A stretch of DNA of 64,000 nucleotides from Microbulbifer sp. MKSA007 (GCA_032615215.1 CP128433.1:2501501-2565500), one strand, 5' to 3'. Shown: positions 1-9,428, numbered from the stretch's first letter. Made by a program: numbers and translations. Notes: generated by a model from the letters alone, not told the origin.

Positions 1-1
1 T

Positions 2-136
2 GTCCGTTATCAGCTGAACAACGCCACGACGGTATTTGTTCGCGGTGAAAACCTTACCGACGAAGATTATGTGGAAGTCACTGGCTATAACACTGCGGGC
101 CTCGCCGGTTATGCTGGTGTGGAATTCAGCTTCTAA
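2..136 (+). CDS. btuB: TonB-dependent receptor, C-terminal end (BtuB-like)
   Basis: Only the last 44 codons are in the window; the gene starts upstream. The frame reads the typical end of a TonB-dependent outer-membrane barrel: an N-L-T-D-E-D-Y motif, then G-Y-N-T-A-G, and a terminal beta strand closing in aromatic F-S-F-stop, as expected for insertion by the BAM complex. The cobalamin genes start 37 bases downstream in the same direction, so a vitamin B12 receptor (BtuB) is the natural reading. That identification rests on context, since the plug and most of the barrel are not visible. Confidence 0.75.
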   Translation, partial: VRYQLNNATTVFVRGENLTDEDYVEVTGYNTAGLAGYAGVEFSF

Positions 137-173
137 AGCACTTTCTTTTATAGGTTCTTGAACTGAGGTGGCC

Positions 174-788
174 ATGTCGGAAGACGAGCAGAAACGAAAT
201 TCCAAGCACAAGCAGGCAATGCAAAAACACAAGGAGAAGGTTGATGCCAACATTGCAGCAGCCGATATCCAGCGTGGAGTTGCTGTCCTGCTCACCGGAA
301 ATGGCAAAGGGAAGTCGAGCTCAGCTTTCGGCATGGTGATACGCGCACTGGGTTACGGGCAGAAAGTGGGTGTGGTGCAATTTATTAAAGGCGCACAGCA
401 ATCTGGGGAAGAGCTTTTCCTTAAAAACCATTGCCCGGAAGTTACTCTCTATCAAATGGGCACCGGCTTTACCTGGAATACTCAGGATCGCACCAGCGAT
501 ATTGCTGCTGCAGAGAGAACCTGGGCAGAGGCAGAAAAAATGCTCACCGATACCACCTATGACTTAGTGGTGTTGGACGAACTCACTTATATGCTCGCTT
601 ACAAATACCTGGATGAGTCCAAAGTATTGGAGACTCTAGCCCAGCGGCCACAGGAACAGAGTTTGGTGGTGACTGGTCGAGGTGGTGGTAGTGCGCTACA
701 GGAGCTAGTGGATACGGTATCTGAAGTGAAAGATGTTAAGCATGCTTTTAAAGCGGGCATCAAAGCCCGCAAAGGCGTAGATTACTAG
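174..788 (+). CDS. cobO: Cob(I)yrinic acid a,c-diamide adenosyltransferase
   Basis: ATP:corrinoid adenosyltransferase of the CobO/BtuR/CobA type, which transfers the 5'-deoxyadenosyl group of ATP to the Co(I) corrinoid. The P-loop-like G-N-G-K-G-K-S-S-S lies near residue 45, followed by the family motifs V-V-Q-F-I-K-G and V-L-D-E-L-T-Y. At about 204 aa it is full length, including the basic lysine-rich N-terminus common in CobO. An in-frame GTG at 168 is possible, but the ATG at 174 has GAGG (165-168) at good spacing and is preferred. It is first in a tight cobalamin operon. Confidence 0.95.
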   Translation: MSEDEQKRNSKHKQAMQKHKEKVDANIAAADIQRGVAVLLTGNGKGKSSSAFGMVIRALGYGQKVGVVQFIKGAQQSGEELFLKNHCPEVTLYQMGTGFTWNTQDRTSDIAAAERTWAEAEKMLTDTTYDLVVLDELTYMLAYKYLDESKVLETLAQRPQEQSLVVTGRGGGSALQELVDTVSEVKDVKHAFKAGIKARKGVDY

Positions 789-800
789 GTTGTTTTCACT

Positions 801-2309
801 ATGTCCGTGTTGATGGTTCAGGGCACGACTTCCGATGCCGGCAAGAGTACTTTGGTGGCCGGGCTCGCTCGTTATTTTTCCCAGCGCGGAGTCAGTGTCG
901 CACCTTTTAAACCGCAAAATATGGCACTCAATAGTGCTGTTACGGTGGATGGTGGTGAGATAGGGCGGGCACAAGCGTTGCAGGCCCAGGCCTGTGGGAT
1001 CGACCCCCACAGCGATATGAACCCGGTGTTACTTAAGCCCGCTTCAGATACCGGGGCTCAGGTTATTATCCAGGGTAAAGTGCTGGGGAATATGCAGGCG
1101 CTGGATTACCACCACTACAAAGCTACCGCGCAAAATGCAGTGCTGGACTCCTTCGCACGGCTCGATGATCAATATGAGTTGGTGTTAGTTGAAGGGGCTG
1201 GCAGCCCGGCAGAAATTAACCTGCGGGAAAACGATATTGCCAATATGGGCTTTGCCGAGGCCGTTGATTGCCCGGTTGTACTGATTGCCGATATCGATCG
1301 CGGAGGCGTGTTCGCCCACTTGGTAGGCACCCTCGAATTGCTGTCTTCCTCAGAGCGAGAGCGTGTCGTTGGTTTTGTGATCAACCGCTTTCGTGGCGAT
1401 CTGCAATTACTTCAGCCGGGGCTCGACTGGTTAGAGGAGTATACGGGCAAGCCAGTTCTCGGAGTCTTACCTTATCTCCATGACCTCTACCTTGACGCGG
1501 AGGATGCCATTAGCACCCAACAGAGCGGTGCTGATGCTCGATTGAAAGTGGTAGTGCCGTTATTGCCGCGCATAAGCAATCATACAGATTTTGATGCGCT
1601 GAGGTTGCATCCGGATATCGATCTGCAATTTGTCAGTGTCCGTGAACCAGTCCCACAGTGCGACTGGATTATTCTTCCCGGCAGTAAAAATGTGCGGGCA
1701 GACTTGGCTTACTTAAAAGAAAACGATTGGCCTGCACAGTTGGATCGGCATCTGCGCTATGGCGGCAAACTAGTGGGTATTTGCGGTGGTTTGCAAATGC
1801 TGGGGAGCGAGGTACAGGACCCGGATGGGGTAGAGGATACCCCGGGCAACGAACCGGGCTTGGGTTATCTGGATTTCACAACTCGATTGCAACCAGTCAA
1901 AGCACTGAAAAATATTACCGGCTTTTTAGCTTTGGAAAATGAAGTAAAAGAAGCTACTCCTGTTCAGGGCTACGAAATCCACTGTGGTATAACAGAAGGT
2001 GTAGCTCTGCAAACTCCAGCGGTATATATCTGTGATAAAGACGGAAATTCCAGGCCTGATGGTGCAATAAGTGCTGATGGACAGATATTCGCGACCTACG
2101 TGCATGGGCTGTTCGATTCACCCGAAGCGCTGAGCGCACTTTTTGCCTGGGGTGGGTTGAAAGACTCTACGCCGCTGGATGTGGGTGAACAGCGGCAGCA
2201 ACAATTGGACAGGCTGGCTGAGACTATTGCCGAGAATATCCAGGGAAACTGGCTCGAGCAATTTGAGGGAGCTAGGGAGACGGCAGTGCTGCAAGAGGAT
2301 ACCCAGTGA
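801..2309 (+). CDS. cobQ: Cobyric acid synthase (glutamine-hydrolysing)
   Basis: Amidates side chains b, d, e and g of adenosylcobyrinic a,c-diamide using glutamine and ATP. The N-terminal half is a dethiobiotin-synthetase-like ATPase (Q-G-T-T-S-D-A-G-K-S-T near residue 7; K-P-Q-N-M-A-L-N-S). The C-terminal half is a class I glutamine amidotransferase with nucleophile motif G-I-C-G-G-L-Q-M-L-G and catalytic His in Y-V-H-G-L-F-D. At 502 aa it has the usual family length. It starts 12 bases after cobO and its stop overlaps the GTG start of btuC, consistent with one polycistronic message. Confidence 0.96.
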   Translation: MSVLMVQGTTSDAGKSTLVAGLARYFSQRGVSVAPFKPQNMALNSAVTVDGGEIGRAQALQAQACGIDPHSDMNPVLLKPASDTGAQVIIQGKVLGNMQALDYHHYKATAQNAVLDSFARLDDQYELVLVEGAGSPAEINLRENDIANMGFAEAVDCPVVLIADIDRGGVFAHLVGTLELLSSSERERVVGFVINRFRGDLQLLQPGLDWLEEYTGKPVLGVLPYLHDLYLDAEDAISTQQSGADARLKVVVPLLPRISNHTDFDALRLHPDIDLQFVSVREPVPQCDWIILPGSKNVRADLAYLKENDWPAQLDRHLRYGGKLVGICGGLQMLGSEVQDPDGVEDTPGNEPGLGYLDFTTRLQPVKALKNITGFLALENEVKEATPVQGYEIHCGITEGVALQTPAVYICDKDGNSRPDGAISADGQIFATYVHGLFDSPEALSALFAWGGLKDSTPLDVGEQRQQQLDRLAETIAENIQGNWLEQFEGARETAVLQEDTQ

Positions 2310-3328
2310 CTGTTGCCCGTATCAAAGCATTAAATATTGCCTGGTGGTTACTGCCTGCAGCACTTGCCCTGAGTTTTTCTGCTGCCGTTGCTATAGGTGC
2401 AGTGTATCTCTCACCCTCACAACTAATTGCCGCGATCAGTGGTCAGGGCGATGGTGGACTCGCTGGGGATATTGTTCAGGTAATACGATTGCCAAGGGCG
2501 CTGTTGGCCGCTGGAGTGGGTGCTGTGCTCGCCATCTGCGGGGCAATGTTGCAAGGCTTATTTCGAAACCCTCTAGCTGACCCATCCCTGATTGGTGTTA
2601 CCGCAGGGGCTTCTCTCGGTGCTTGTTTGGCCATCCTGCTAGGAGCGGAGGTTGCCGCTGCGTTTGGGAGTTTGCCCGTTGTATCCATAGCTGCTTTTTT
2701 CAGCGGCCTTTTAGCGGTGACACTGGTCTACAAAGTGGCGAAAAGTATTAATGGCACTTCCGTGGCCACCATGTTGCTAATGGGGATTGCCGTTACCGCT
2801 TTTTCCGCAAGCCTGATCGGGCTAATGGAGTACTTTGCTGATAATGACACACTGCGCCGTATGAGCCTGTGGCTAATGGGGGGGCTGGATGCAGCGAGCT
2901 ATCCTCGCGCTTTTCTGGTTTTGGCCGTGCTGGGCGTTTTGCTTGCCAGTATGTCCCGCTTCGGCACCTCACTAAATGTTCTTTTATTGGGAGAATCCCA
3001 GGCACGGCACCTCGGTATTGATGTGGAGCGGGTAAAAACCCGTTTGATAGTGCTTGTTGCGGCTGGAGTGGGCACTTCGGTTGCTGTAGCCGGCAGTATA
3101 GCTTTTGTGGGGCTGGTAGTGCCCCATATAGTGCGTTTGTGGGTAGGACCTGATCACCGGCAACTGTTGCCGCTTTCTGCCCTGGCTGGAGCCAGTTTAT
3201 TACTAGTTTCCGATACCCTGGCACGAACCATTATTGCCCCGGTGGAGATCCCGGTAGGGCTGATTACCGCACTGATTGGGGTGCCTTTTTTTGTTTCCTT
3301 GTTGCGTAAAAGCAGGGGGGCAATTTAA
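2306..3328 (+). CDS. btuC: Vitamin B12 ABC transporter permease (FecCD family)
   Basis: Polytopic inner-membrane permease of the BtuC/FecCD family, 340 aa with about ten hydrophobic segments. The diagnostic stretch G-L-F-R-N-P-L-A-D-P-S-L-I-G is near residue 95 and the conserved G-x-I-x-F-V-G-L-V-V-P-H near residue 268 is where the ATPase docks. It starts with GTG inside the cobQ stop region and ends in a TAATG overlap with btuD, suggesting translational coupling. Encoded among cobalamin genes with btuD and btuF, so the substrate is almost certainly a corrinoid. It contains an intact seven-G run (2878-2884), useful as a control for the frameshifts elsewhere. Confidence 0.95.
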   Translation: MTVARIKALNIAWWLLPAALALSFSAAVAIGAVYLSPSQLIAAISGQGDGGLAGDIVQVIRLPRALLAAGVGAVLAICGAMLQGLFRNPLADPSLIGVTAGASLGACLAILLGAEVAAAFGSLPVVSIAAFFSGLLAVTLVYKVAKSINGTSVATMLLMGIAVTAFSASLIGLMEYFADNDTLRRMSLWLMGGLDAASYPRAFLVLAVLGVLLASMSRFGTSLNVLLLGESQARHLGIDVERVKTRLIVLVAAGVGTSVAVAGSIAFVGLVVPHIVRLWVGPDHRQLLPLSALAGASLLLVSDTLARTIIAPVEIPVGLITALIGVPFFVSLLRKSRGAI

Positions 3329-4110
3329 TGGCTCTGCTACAGGTGGAGGGAGTTGCGGTTAGTGTCGATAATCGGCCGCTGTTGCAAGATATCAACCTGG
3401 AGGTAGATGTCGGCGAGCTAGTTTGTGTGATTGGCCCCAATGGCGCGGGTAAGTCGACTCTGCTGCGTGCCCTGTGCGGCGAAGTCAGGATGGATTCCGG
3501 GCAGGTCCACTTTAAAGGCAGTCCTTTTGCAAAGTTGTCCGCCCGCAATCGAGCCAGGCAAGTTGCCGTCCTGCCGCAAAATAACCCACTGACATTTGCC
3601 TTTACCGGGCTGGAACTGGTCGCCCTCAGTCGAACTCCGCATTCCACTGGCACTGACCGGGACCGAGAAATCTGCCTGGAAGCCATGGCAGCGCTGGATG
3701 TCAGTCATTTGTCTGGGCGCCTGTACCCAACATTATCCGGCGGCGAGCAGCAGCGCTTGCAACTGGCTCGGGTGATGGCCCAGGTCTGGCGGGCAGAGGA
3801 TGGGGGAAAGCGGCTCCTCTTATTAGATGAGCCCGCTGCCAGCCTGGATATTGCACACCAATATGGAATGATGAGAGCGGTAAGAGACTTCGCGCGAAGT
3901 GGCGTAGCTGTGGTAATGACGGTCCATGATCTGGCCCATGCCAGCGGCTATAGCGACAGAATCCTCGCCTTAAAGCAGGGGCGCAGTATGGCCTACGGAA
4001 ATCCAGAGGATGTATTGACTGCGGAGAATATGCAGCAGCTTTACGGCTACAGTGTCACGGTGATGCCACACCCGGTAACCGGTAAATCCCTGGTGATTGC
4101 CGATGTCTAG
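3328..4110 (+). CDS. btuD: Vitamin B12 ABC transporter ATP-binding protein
   Basis: ABC ATPase that powers corrinoid import through BtuC. Walker A G-P-N-G-A-G-K-S-T-L-L is near residue 37, the signature is L-S-G-G-E-Q-Q-R-L-Q-L-A-R, Walker B is L-L-L-L-D-E-P, and the switch histidine follows in T-V-H-D-L. At 260 aa it matches the FepC/HmuV/BtuD class. Its ATG overlaps the btuC stop by one base, and its 3' end overlaps cobU by 8 bases. Confidence 0.95.
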   Translation: MALLQVEGVAVSVDNRPLLQDINLEVDVGELVCVIGPNGAGKSTLLRALCGEVRMDSGQVHFKGSPFAKLSARNRARQVAVLPQNNPLTFAFTGLELVALSRTPHSTGTDRDREICLEAMAALDVSHLSGRLYPTLSGGEQQRLQLARVMAQVWRAEDGGKRLLLLDEPAASLDIAHQYGMMRAVRDFARSGVAVVMTVHDLAHASGYSDRILALKQGRSMAYGNPEDVLTAENMQQLYGYSVTVMPHPVTGKSLVIADV

Positions 4111-4651
4111 TTCCATTGGTGTGCATCTGGTACTAGGAGGCGCACGCAGTGGAAAAAGCCGGCTCGCGCAACAGCGAGCGGAGCAGTGGCTAAGCAGCAG
4201 TAGCGATGGTGGACTTACCTACCTGGCAACGGCTACCGCGGGCGATCAAGAAATGTCTACCCGTATTGCTCGACATCGGGAAGACCGGGATCATCGCTGG
4301 CAGACCTTGGAAGAACCTATTGCACTGGCAGAGGCTCTGGTTACAGCTCCTGAGTCCCACTGTGTACTGGTGGACTGCCTCACTTTGTGGTTGAGCAACT
4401 GTCTTCATCAGGGCGTTTTGGAACGTGAGCAAGGGGCGCTTCTGCAATGTATCGATCAGAGGCGTACTCTCGCTAACGGTAATACCCCACCTTGGATTTT
4501 TGTCAGTAATGAAGTCGGTTCGGGTATTGTGCCCCTTGGGCAGTTATCGCGGGAATTTGTGGATGCGGCAGGTTGGCTTCATCAGGCATTAGCCGAGCGA
4601 GCTGATAGCGTCACCTTGGCAATTGCTGGTTTGCCGCTCACTGTAAAGTAA
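4103..4651 (+). CDS. cobU: Adenosylcobinamide kinase / adenosylcobinamide-phosphate guanylyltransferase
   Basis: Bifunctional enzyme that phosphorylates adenosylcobinamide and then attaches GMP to give AdoCbi-GDP, the activated lower-ligand acceptor. The P-loop L-G-G-A-R-S-G-K-S-R lies at the N-terminus, followed by the family motifs T-Y-L-A-T-A and V-L-V-D-C-L-T-L-W-L-S-N. A C-terminal S-N-E-V-G-S-G-I-V-P motif is typical of CobU/CobP. The ATG at 4103 is preferred over the in-frame TTG at 4097. About 182 aa, full length. Confidence 0.95.
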   Translation: MSSSIGVHLVLGGARSGKSRLAQQRAEQWLSSSSDGGLTYLATATAGDQEMSTRIARHREDRDHRWQTLEEPIALAEALVTAPESHCVLVDCLTLWLSNCLHQGVLEREQGALLQCIDQRRTLANGNTPPWIFVSNEVGSGIVPLGQLSREFVDAAGWLHQALAERADSVTLAIAGLPLTVK

Positions 4652-4669
4652 AATTACCTGAAACTGATA

Positions 4670-5715
4670 ATGATGACAGATGAACTCAGTTGGCTCGATA
4701 AGCCTGCACCAATCCCTGACCAGAGTGCTCGCAATGCTGCGATTGCCCGCCAGAAGCAATTGATTAAGCCGCAAGGCGCACTCGGTCGGCTCGAGAGTAT
4801 TGCCGTAGATTTCGCCGGATTCCAGGGAGGGAGCAACCCCTACTGAATAATTTGTCGGTGCGGGTATTCGGTGCTGATCACGGTATTGCAGCCCAGGGAA
4901 CTTCCCGATTTCCTCAGGCAGTCACTTCTGTAATGCTGAAACTATTCTGCGAGGGTGGGGCGGCTATCAATGTATTGAGCCGCGAACAGAATGCTGACTT
5001 TGCCGCAATTAATCTGGGTTGTGTGGCCCCCGCTGAACACCCGGACCTGATTGATGAAGTTATAGCTCCCTCTACTGCGGACTTCTCCCAAGGTAACCCA
5101 GCTATGACCCAAGCGCAGCTGGCTCTTGCTCTTGATGCCGGTCGCCGTCAGTCTACCGATGCAGATTGTTTTATTGGTGGTGATATGGGTATTGGCAATA
5201 CCACTTCCGCCGCTGCCATGTTTGCTGCCCTTTTTGAGCTAGAGGTTGGCAACATTACAGGGCGAGGAACAGGTATCGACGATGCAGTGCTCGCCCGCAA
5301 GGTGGAACTGATCGAATTTGCCTTGGAGCAGCATCGGGCAGCGCTGGGCTCGCCACTTGTTATTTTGCAAACTTTTGGTGGCTTTGAGATTGCAGCCTTA
5401 ACAGGAGCGTTTGTCGCCAGTGCCCAGCGAGGTGTCCCTGTATTAGTTGATGGTTTTATGGCGACTGCTGCGGCAGCTATTGCCGGTGCTATTAATCCGT
5501 CAGTGAAACCCTGGTTGCTCTACGCCCATCTCTCTGACGAGTCTGGTCACAAACTAGCCTTCGAGTGCCTGGGGGTGAAGCCATTGCTGAGCTTCAATAT
5601 GCGCCTTGGCGAAGGCACAGGTGCAGTGTTGGCCATCAGTATTATCAAGCAAGCGCTGAACCTGCATAACAAAATGTTCACGTTCAGTGAGGCAGGAGTG
5701 CCAGTTGCGGATTGA
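4670..5715 (+). CDS. cobT: Nicotinate-nucleotide--dimethylbenzimidazole phosphoribosyltransferase, with apparent frameshift
   Basis: Makes alpha-ribazole phosphate for the cobalamin lower ligand. The first part (4670-4840) reads a canonical CobT N-terminus (W-L-D-K-P..., K-P-Q-G-A-L-G-R-L-E) and then hits TGA at 4844. The rest continues in the -1 frame from about 4840 (L-S-V-R-V-F-G-A-D-H-G) through G-N-T-T-S-A-A and the catalytic glutamate motif M-R-L-G-E-G-T-G near the end. The break lies in CCCC (4837-4840); one extra C restores a single protein of about 348 aa, the family length. Homology on both sides is undamaged, so a homopolymer sequencing error is likelier than a pseudogene. Confidence 0.88.
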
Positions 5716-6310
5716 TCTTTTACGACACGGTGCCTGCGAAGGTGGAAATATTTTTCGCGGCCAGATCGATGTGCCCCTAACCAGTGAGGGTAGGGAGCAG
5801 ATGTTGCGAGGGCTTGCCGAACTCGATGGCTCCTGGGACCGGATTGTTACTTCACCCTTACAACGTTGCCAACGCTTTGCTGCCCAGCTTGCCCGAGAGA
5901 AAAAACTGCCGATAACTGAAGTTCCTGATATCCGGGAAATTGGTTTCGGGGACTGGGAGGGGCAGTCAGTCGATAAGATCTGGACTGAGCAACGAGCACT
6001 GTGTGAAGCCTGGGGGCGTGACCCGGAAAAGCACGCACCGCCGGGAGGTGAGCCCTTTCCCGTATTTCGATCCAGAGTTCTTCAAGCTATTGATAATCTA
6101 GCCCAGCAATACTCGGGAGAGTCCCTGCTGCTCATTACTCACGGTGGCGTTATCAAGTTGTTGCTCGCATATGCGAATAACTGGCTTCCAGTGAAAATGA
6201 TTTCACTGCAAGTTAATTACGGGTTTGCCGCATCGCTGAGATACGACTCGGACAATAAGACCTTTACCGTTTCCTACCCAGAGCAGTCAGCTTATGTTTA
6301 TTGCCCGTAA
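5705..6310 (+). CDS. cobC: Alpha-ribazole phosphatase / phosphoglycerate-mutase-like histidine phosphatase
   Basis: Histidine phosphatase removing the 5'-phosphate of alpha-ribazole phosphate or of cobalamin phosphate. The catalytic signature L-L-R-H-G-A is at the very N-terminus, a second conserved region is P-L-x-R-C, and the distal catalytic His is in L-L-I-T-H-G-G-V. The TTG at 5705 is chosen because AGGAG (5694-5698) sits six bases upstream and the protein then begins right before the R-H-G strand; an in-frame GTG at 5687 would add six residues. It overlaps the 3' end of cobT. Confidence 0.88.
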   Translation: MRIDLLRHGACEGGNIFRGQIDVPLTSEGREQMLRGLAELDGSWDRIVTSPLQRCQRFAAQLAREKKLPITEVPDIREIGFGDWEGQSVDKIWTEQRALCEAWGRDPEKHAPPGGEPFPVFRSRVLQAIDNLAQQYSGESLLLITHGGVIKLLLAYANNWLPVKMISLQVNYGFAASLRYDSDNKTFTVSYPEQSAYVYCP

Positions 6311-7126
6311 GTTGTACAACCTATCCCAAGCATTTCTGTATGCGCTGGTGTTTCTTACCCGGCTGCCGGTGGCGGGATTGCTGCGGGAGGTGGACAAGGA
6401 AACGGTGAAGCGGTCGATATATTTTTACCCCTGGTTGGAGTGGTGATTGGTGTACTGTTATCCGGGGCCGCCTACCTTTTGGCTCCTTTAGGTACTCAGT
6501 TGCAAGCCGCAATACTATTGGGTTTCTGGGTGGTCCTGACAGGTGCACTACACCTCGACGGCCTTGCTGACTGTACTGATGCCTACTTTGCTGGACATAA
6601 GTGTGCCGATCCTGAAGAACAACGTCAGCATATTTTGAGGGTAATGCACGATCCCCGCTGCGGCTCTATTGCGGTAGCGGCTGTTGTTGTTTTCCTACTG
6701 ATAAAGTTCGCTGCAATTGCAGCCCTGCTAGAGCTAATAAACCCGGTAACAAAAGATGCTTGGGTCTATCTGCCGTTGGTGCTCTCACCTATGCTAGCCA
6801 GGGCTGCGGCCCTGGCTTTAATGGGAATTTCACAATACGCACGTGGTGAAGGCCATGTACCGCCCTCTGGCTCCGAACACCGATGGGACCTATTGCCGGT
6901 AGTTGCAATCGTAGTTGCTATTGGATGTTTAGCGGCGCCAATACCCATTGCCATAGGCATCGTCTGTAGTTTGATTGCCCTGGTTTTATTCTGGCGTCGC
7001 CTGTGGGATAAGGCTATTGGTGGTTATACCGGCGATTGTTTGGGCGGTTTGGTCGAGATAAGTGAGTTGTCGATATTGATTTTATGGGTGGCAGTGGTTG
7101 CCAATGTGAGTTACGGAGCTGTTTAG
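6294..7126 (+). CDS. cobS: Adenosylcobinamide-GDP ribazoletransferase (cobalamin synthase), with apparent frameshift
   Basis: Polytopic membrane enzyme joining AdoCbi-GDP and alpha-ribazole (phosphate). The start (6294, overlapping the cobC end) reads an N-terminal helix with the family F-L-T-R-L-P motif and then stops at 6444. The -1 frame carries on from 6431 with G-A-L-H-L-D-G-L-A-D-C-T-D-A, the Asp-rich catalytic motif, and the C-terminal G-Y-T-G-D-C-L-G-G motif. The break lies in CCCC (6428-6431); one added C gives a continuous Y-F-Y-P-L-V-G-V-V, as in relatives. About 278 aa when repaired. Same error signature as cobT. Confidence 0.88.
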
Positions 7127-7156
7127 AAGCTCCTTAGTTATAGTCGAGTTAAAGAG

Positions 7157-8050
7157 ATGTCTCGAAGCAGTATTGTCCGTGTTGTTTTAACCTTGAACCT
7201 GTTATTGGTGAGTAATACTTGGGCGGATGATTCCGTGCGGGTAAAAGATGCCCGTGGCCAATGGGTTGAACTGCCTGCACCAGCAGAGCGTATTGTTGCG
7301 CTAGCGCCAAATATCGTGGAGAACTTTTACAGTGCCGGGGCAGGGGATAAGCTAATTGCTGCGGTAAGCTACAGTGACTACCCCGAGCAAGCCAAGCAAT
7401 TACCGGAGATAGGTAACTATAAAGCGGTAAACTATGAAAGTTTACTATTGCTAAATCCTGACTTGATTGTTGCCTGGGGATCGGGAAATGGCGATCAGAT
7501 GATTAATAAACTGGAGGATCTCGGTTTTACAGTTTTCGTATCTGAATCTCACACTCTTGAAGATATCGCTGTGAATGTAAAGCGCTTCGGTAAACTTGCA
7601 GGTACAAGTGACTATGCAGATAAATCTGCCGGAGAGTGGCTTGAGCGACTGAATCAAATACAGCTTAGCCATAAGGACCTGGATTTAGTCAGTGTTTTTT
7701 ATCAGGTTTGGAATGAGCCACTGCAAACACTTAATGGCGACCACCTGATTAGCGATGTTATTCAAACTTGTGGCGGCCGTAATATATTTGCCGATGCATT
7801 GGTATTAGCACCGAAGATTAGTATTGAGTCTGTACTCGATAGAGACCCGAGAGTAATTATCGCCAGCGGCATGGGAGAAGAGCGGCCAGATTGGTTGGAT
7901 GCCTGGGAAGCATACCCAAGAATTAATGCAGTTAAAGAGGGAAACCTGTTTCATGTACCACCGGATATCATCCAGCGACATACTTTTCGGGTGCTGGATG
8001 GTATGGAGATGGTTTGTGATGATTTGAATCGGGTGAGAAGAAGCGGTTAG
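7157..8050 (+). CDS. btuF: Periplasmic cobalamin-binding protein
   Basis: Substrate-binding protein (class III periplasmic, BtuF family) delivering corrinoids to BtuCD. The signal peptide ends near residue 23 (S-N-T-W-A-D-D). Family features follow: R-I-V-A-L-A-P-N-I-V-E near residue 44, L-N-P-D-L-I-V-A-W-G near residue 98, and a C-terminal lobe with V-I-I-A-S-G-M-G. At 297 aa it is of normal size. It lies 30 bases after cobS and closes the cobalamin operon. Confidence 0.93.
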   Translation: MSRSSIVRVVLTLNLLLVSNTWADDSVRVKDARGQWVELPAPAERIVALAPNIVENFYSAGAGDKLIAAVSYSDYPEQAKQLPEIGNYKAVNYESLLLLNPDLIVAWGSGNGDQMINKLEDLGFTVFVSESHTLEDIAVNVKRFGKLAGTSDYADKSAGEWLERLNQIQLSHKDLDLVSVFYQVWNEPLQTLNGDHLISDVIQTCGGRNIFADALVLAPKISIESVLDRDPRVIIASGMGEERPDWLDAWEAYPRINAVKEGNLFHVPPDIIQRHTFRVLDGMEMVCDDLNRVRRSG

Positions 8051-8139
8051 TTTTTCTGCTTATCAGCAGGAAGACTCAGTCGCAGCGTATTATTTTGTAG
8101 ATCAACTATCGAAATTGAATTTGCTGGCTAGATATTTTT

Positions 8140-8637
8140 ATGGGAATATTTTTTGTTATTCTCTTTGTCGGAGGGCTGCTTGCAGTCCCATATTTGGTGA
8201 TTAAACTAACCATGCTTGAACAAGATGAAAGTAGTCAGTGGTCAACCTTCTGGAGGCTGGCTTCCGCAGACTATTATACAATGCAAAGTGTTGCAGCTAT
8301 CCCAGTCACTGGCTTGTCATGTTATATATCGTTTTATCGAGGGGTGTCGACAGGAAGCTTTGAATTTATAGTAATTGCTTTTGGTTTGGCGGTTCTCATA
8401 TTGTTTTTAATTGAAGATCTTCTAAGGCAAGATTATCTTCAATTTCATATCAAAAATTTAAAGCTGTTATCGATAAGTGTCATTTCTTTAACGTTGATTG
8501 CTCTAGAGTTGTCAATGGCAGCCACTACATTTATTGGAGCCATCGCTATACTTTGGGTGTCAGTTAGATGTGTAAAGCAACAAGTACTCAGCAATAGAGA
8601 TAAAACAGAATCTGGAACTTTAGACGGTGACAGGTAG
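8140..8637 (+). CDS. Hypothetical multi-pass membrane protein
   Basis: 165-aa protein with about four to five hydrophobic segments (roughly residues 3-22, 47-65, 75-92, 105-120 and 122-143) and a charged C-terminal tail. No family is recognised. The ATG at 8140 lacks an obvious Shine-Dalgarno sequence. Base composition is clearly AT-richer than the cobalamin genes before it, so it begins an accessory-looking patch that continues to the cyclase-like gene at 9429. Confidence 0.6.
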   Translation: MGIFFVILFVGGLLAVPYLVIKLTMLEQDESSQWSTFWRLASADYYTMQSVAAIPVTGLSCYISFYRGVSTGSFEFIVIAFGLAVLILFLIEDLLRQDYLQFHIKNLKLLSISVISLTLIALELSMAATTFIGAIAILWVSVRCVKQQVLSNRDKTESGTLDGDR

Positions 8638-9428
8638 TCGGCAATGTAATTGATATAGTCTGATAAATATCAATTTTCTTAGTGTTCAAATTTTGGTGGG
8701 TCCGGGTGTGTTTAATGTCGTAAAGTCCAACGATTCCTCTTGTGTATAACAGGCTCTGTTCTGACTCAGATAGGTAGATTAATTGCGCTCCTTTAGGAAA
8801 AGATCTCGGAGGCTAGCTAGGGGTCTTTTTTCTTTAGGTTATAATTCGTGATCTGATGTGGCCACCCTTCTCTAATCTGGTAAATACTATATCTATCAAG
8901 AATATATTCATCTACAGGATATCATATATGTCTAGTACTGATGCTTCAGTTGTTTAAACCGACCCTTCTCAATTCAAAAGGCCAAAATCTAAAAAAATAT
9001 GTCCAAAACCTAAAGGCTGGGGTTCGAACTGCGTGTAGGCTTAAGTTTTAGAGCAAACTGGAAATCCTTTGGATGCTTTAGGTGATACGATCCACGGACT
9101 TTGGTATTTTGGTAGCCTTTCCTTTGCGTATGAATTTGGGGTAGGGCATTTTTCAAGCCAAGCTTCCTAAGAATTTGGCTTTATTAATTGGATTCAAAAG
9201 ACTAATTCAGTTTGTGTTCACAGATACAGACCTATAAATAAGTCAGGGCGATGGGCAAGATCTCTACCTTGGCGTGTTTGATAATAGTAATTGGACTAGT
9301 GCTTATTTTTAGAGGCACAAAATATAGATTTAGTAGTTTTACATTCATCGTAATAAATTTCTATAAATAGCATTTATTTAGCTAATCGAAATTTATATGT
9401 AGGCTGCCCCGAAACAGGAAGTTAATAC
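8638..9428. other. AT-rich intergenic region with one decayed reading frame
   Basis: About 790 bases without an intact gene. The only coding-like signal is the interrupted frame at 8928-9281, listed separately. The remainder is AT-rich. No tRNA, direct-repeat boundary or transposase remnant was recognised. Confidence 0.6.
8928..9281 (+). pseudogene. Possible decayed small gene, one frame with several in-frame stops
   Basis: An ATG at 8928 has AGGAT (8916-8920) eight bases upstream. Its frame can be followed for 117 codons to TGA-TAA at 9279, with protein-like composition: a basic, Lys/Pro-rich stretch near codons 14-35, and G-L-W-Y-F-G-S-L-S-F-A-Y-E-F-G-V near codon 65. It is broken by in-frame stops, beginning with TAA at 8955 and recurring further on. 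No frameshift is needed, which suggests point-mutational decay. The family is unknown. It could instead be non-coding DNA that happens to read well; confidence is low. Confidence 0.35.

Noticed and set aside
4837..6431. Programmed -1 frameshifting in cobT and cobS, both at C-CCC-T
   Set aside because: Both sites would allow re-pairing of the Pro tRNA, and they are sequential pathway enzymes, but the same kind of break recurs at G/C runs in unrelated genes (kup, cadA, S46, TonB, RHS). No downstream stimulatory structure or X-XXY-YYZ heptamer was seen. A sequencing artefact explains all of them.
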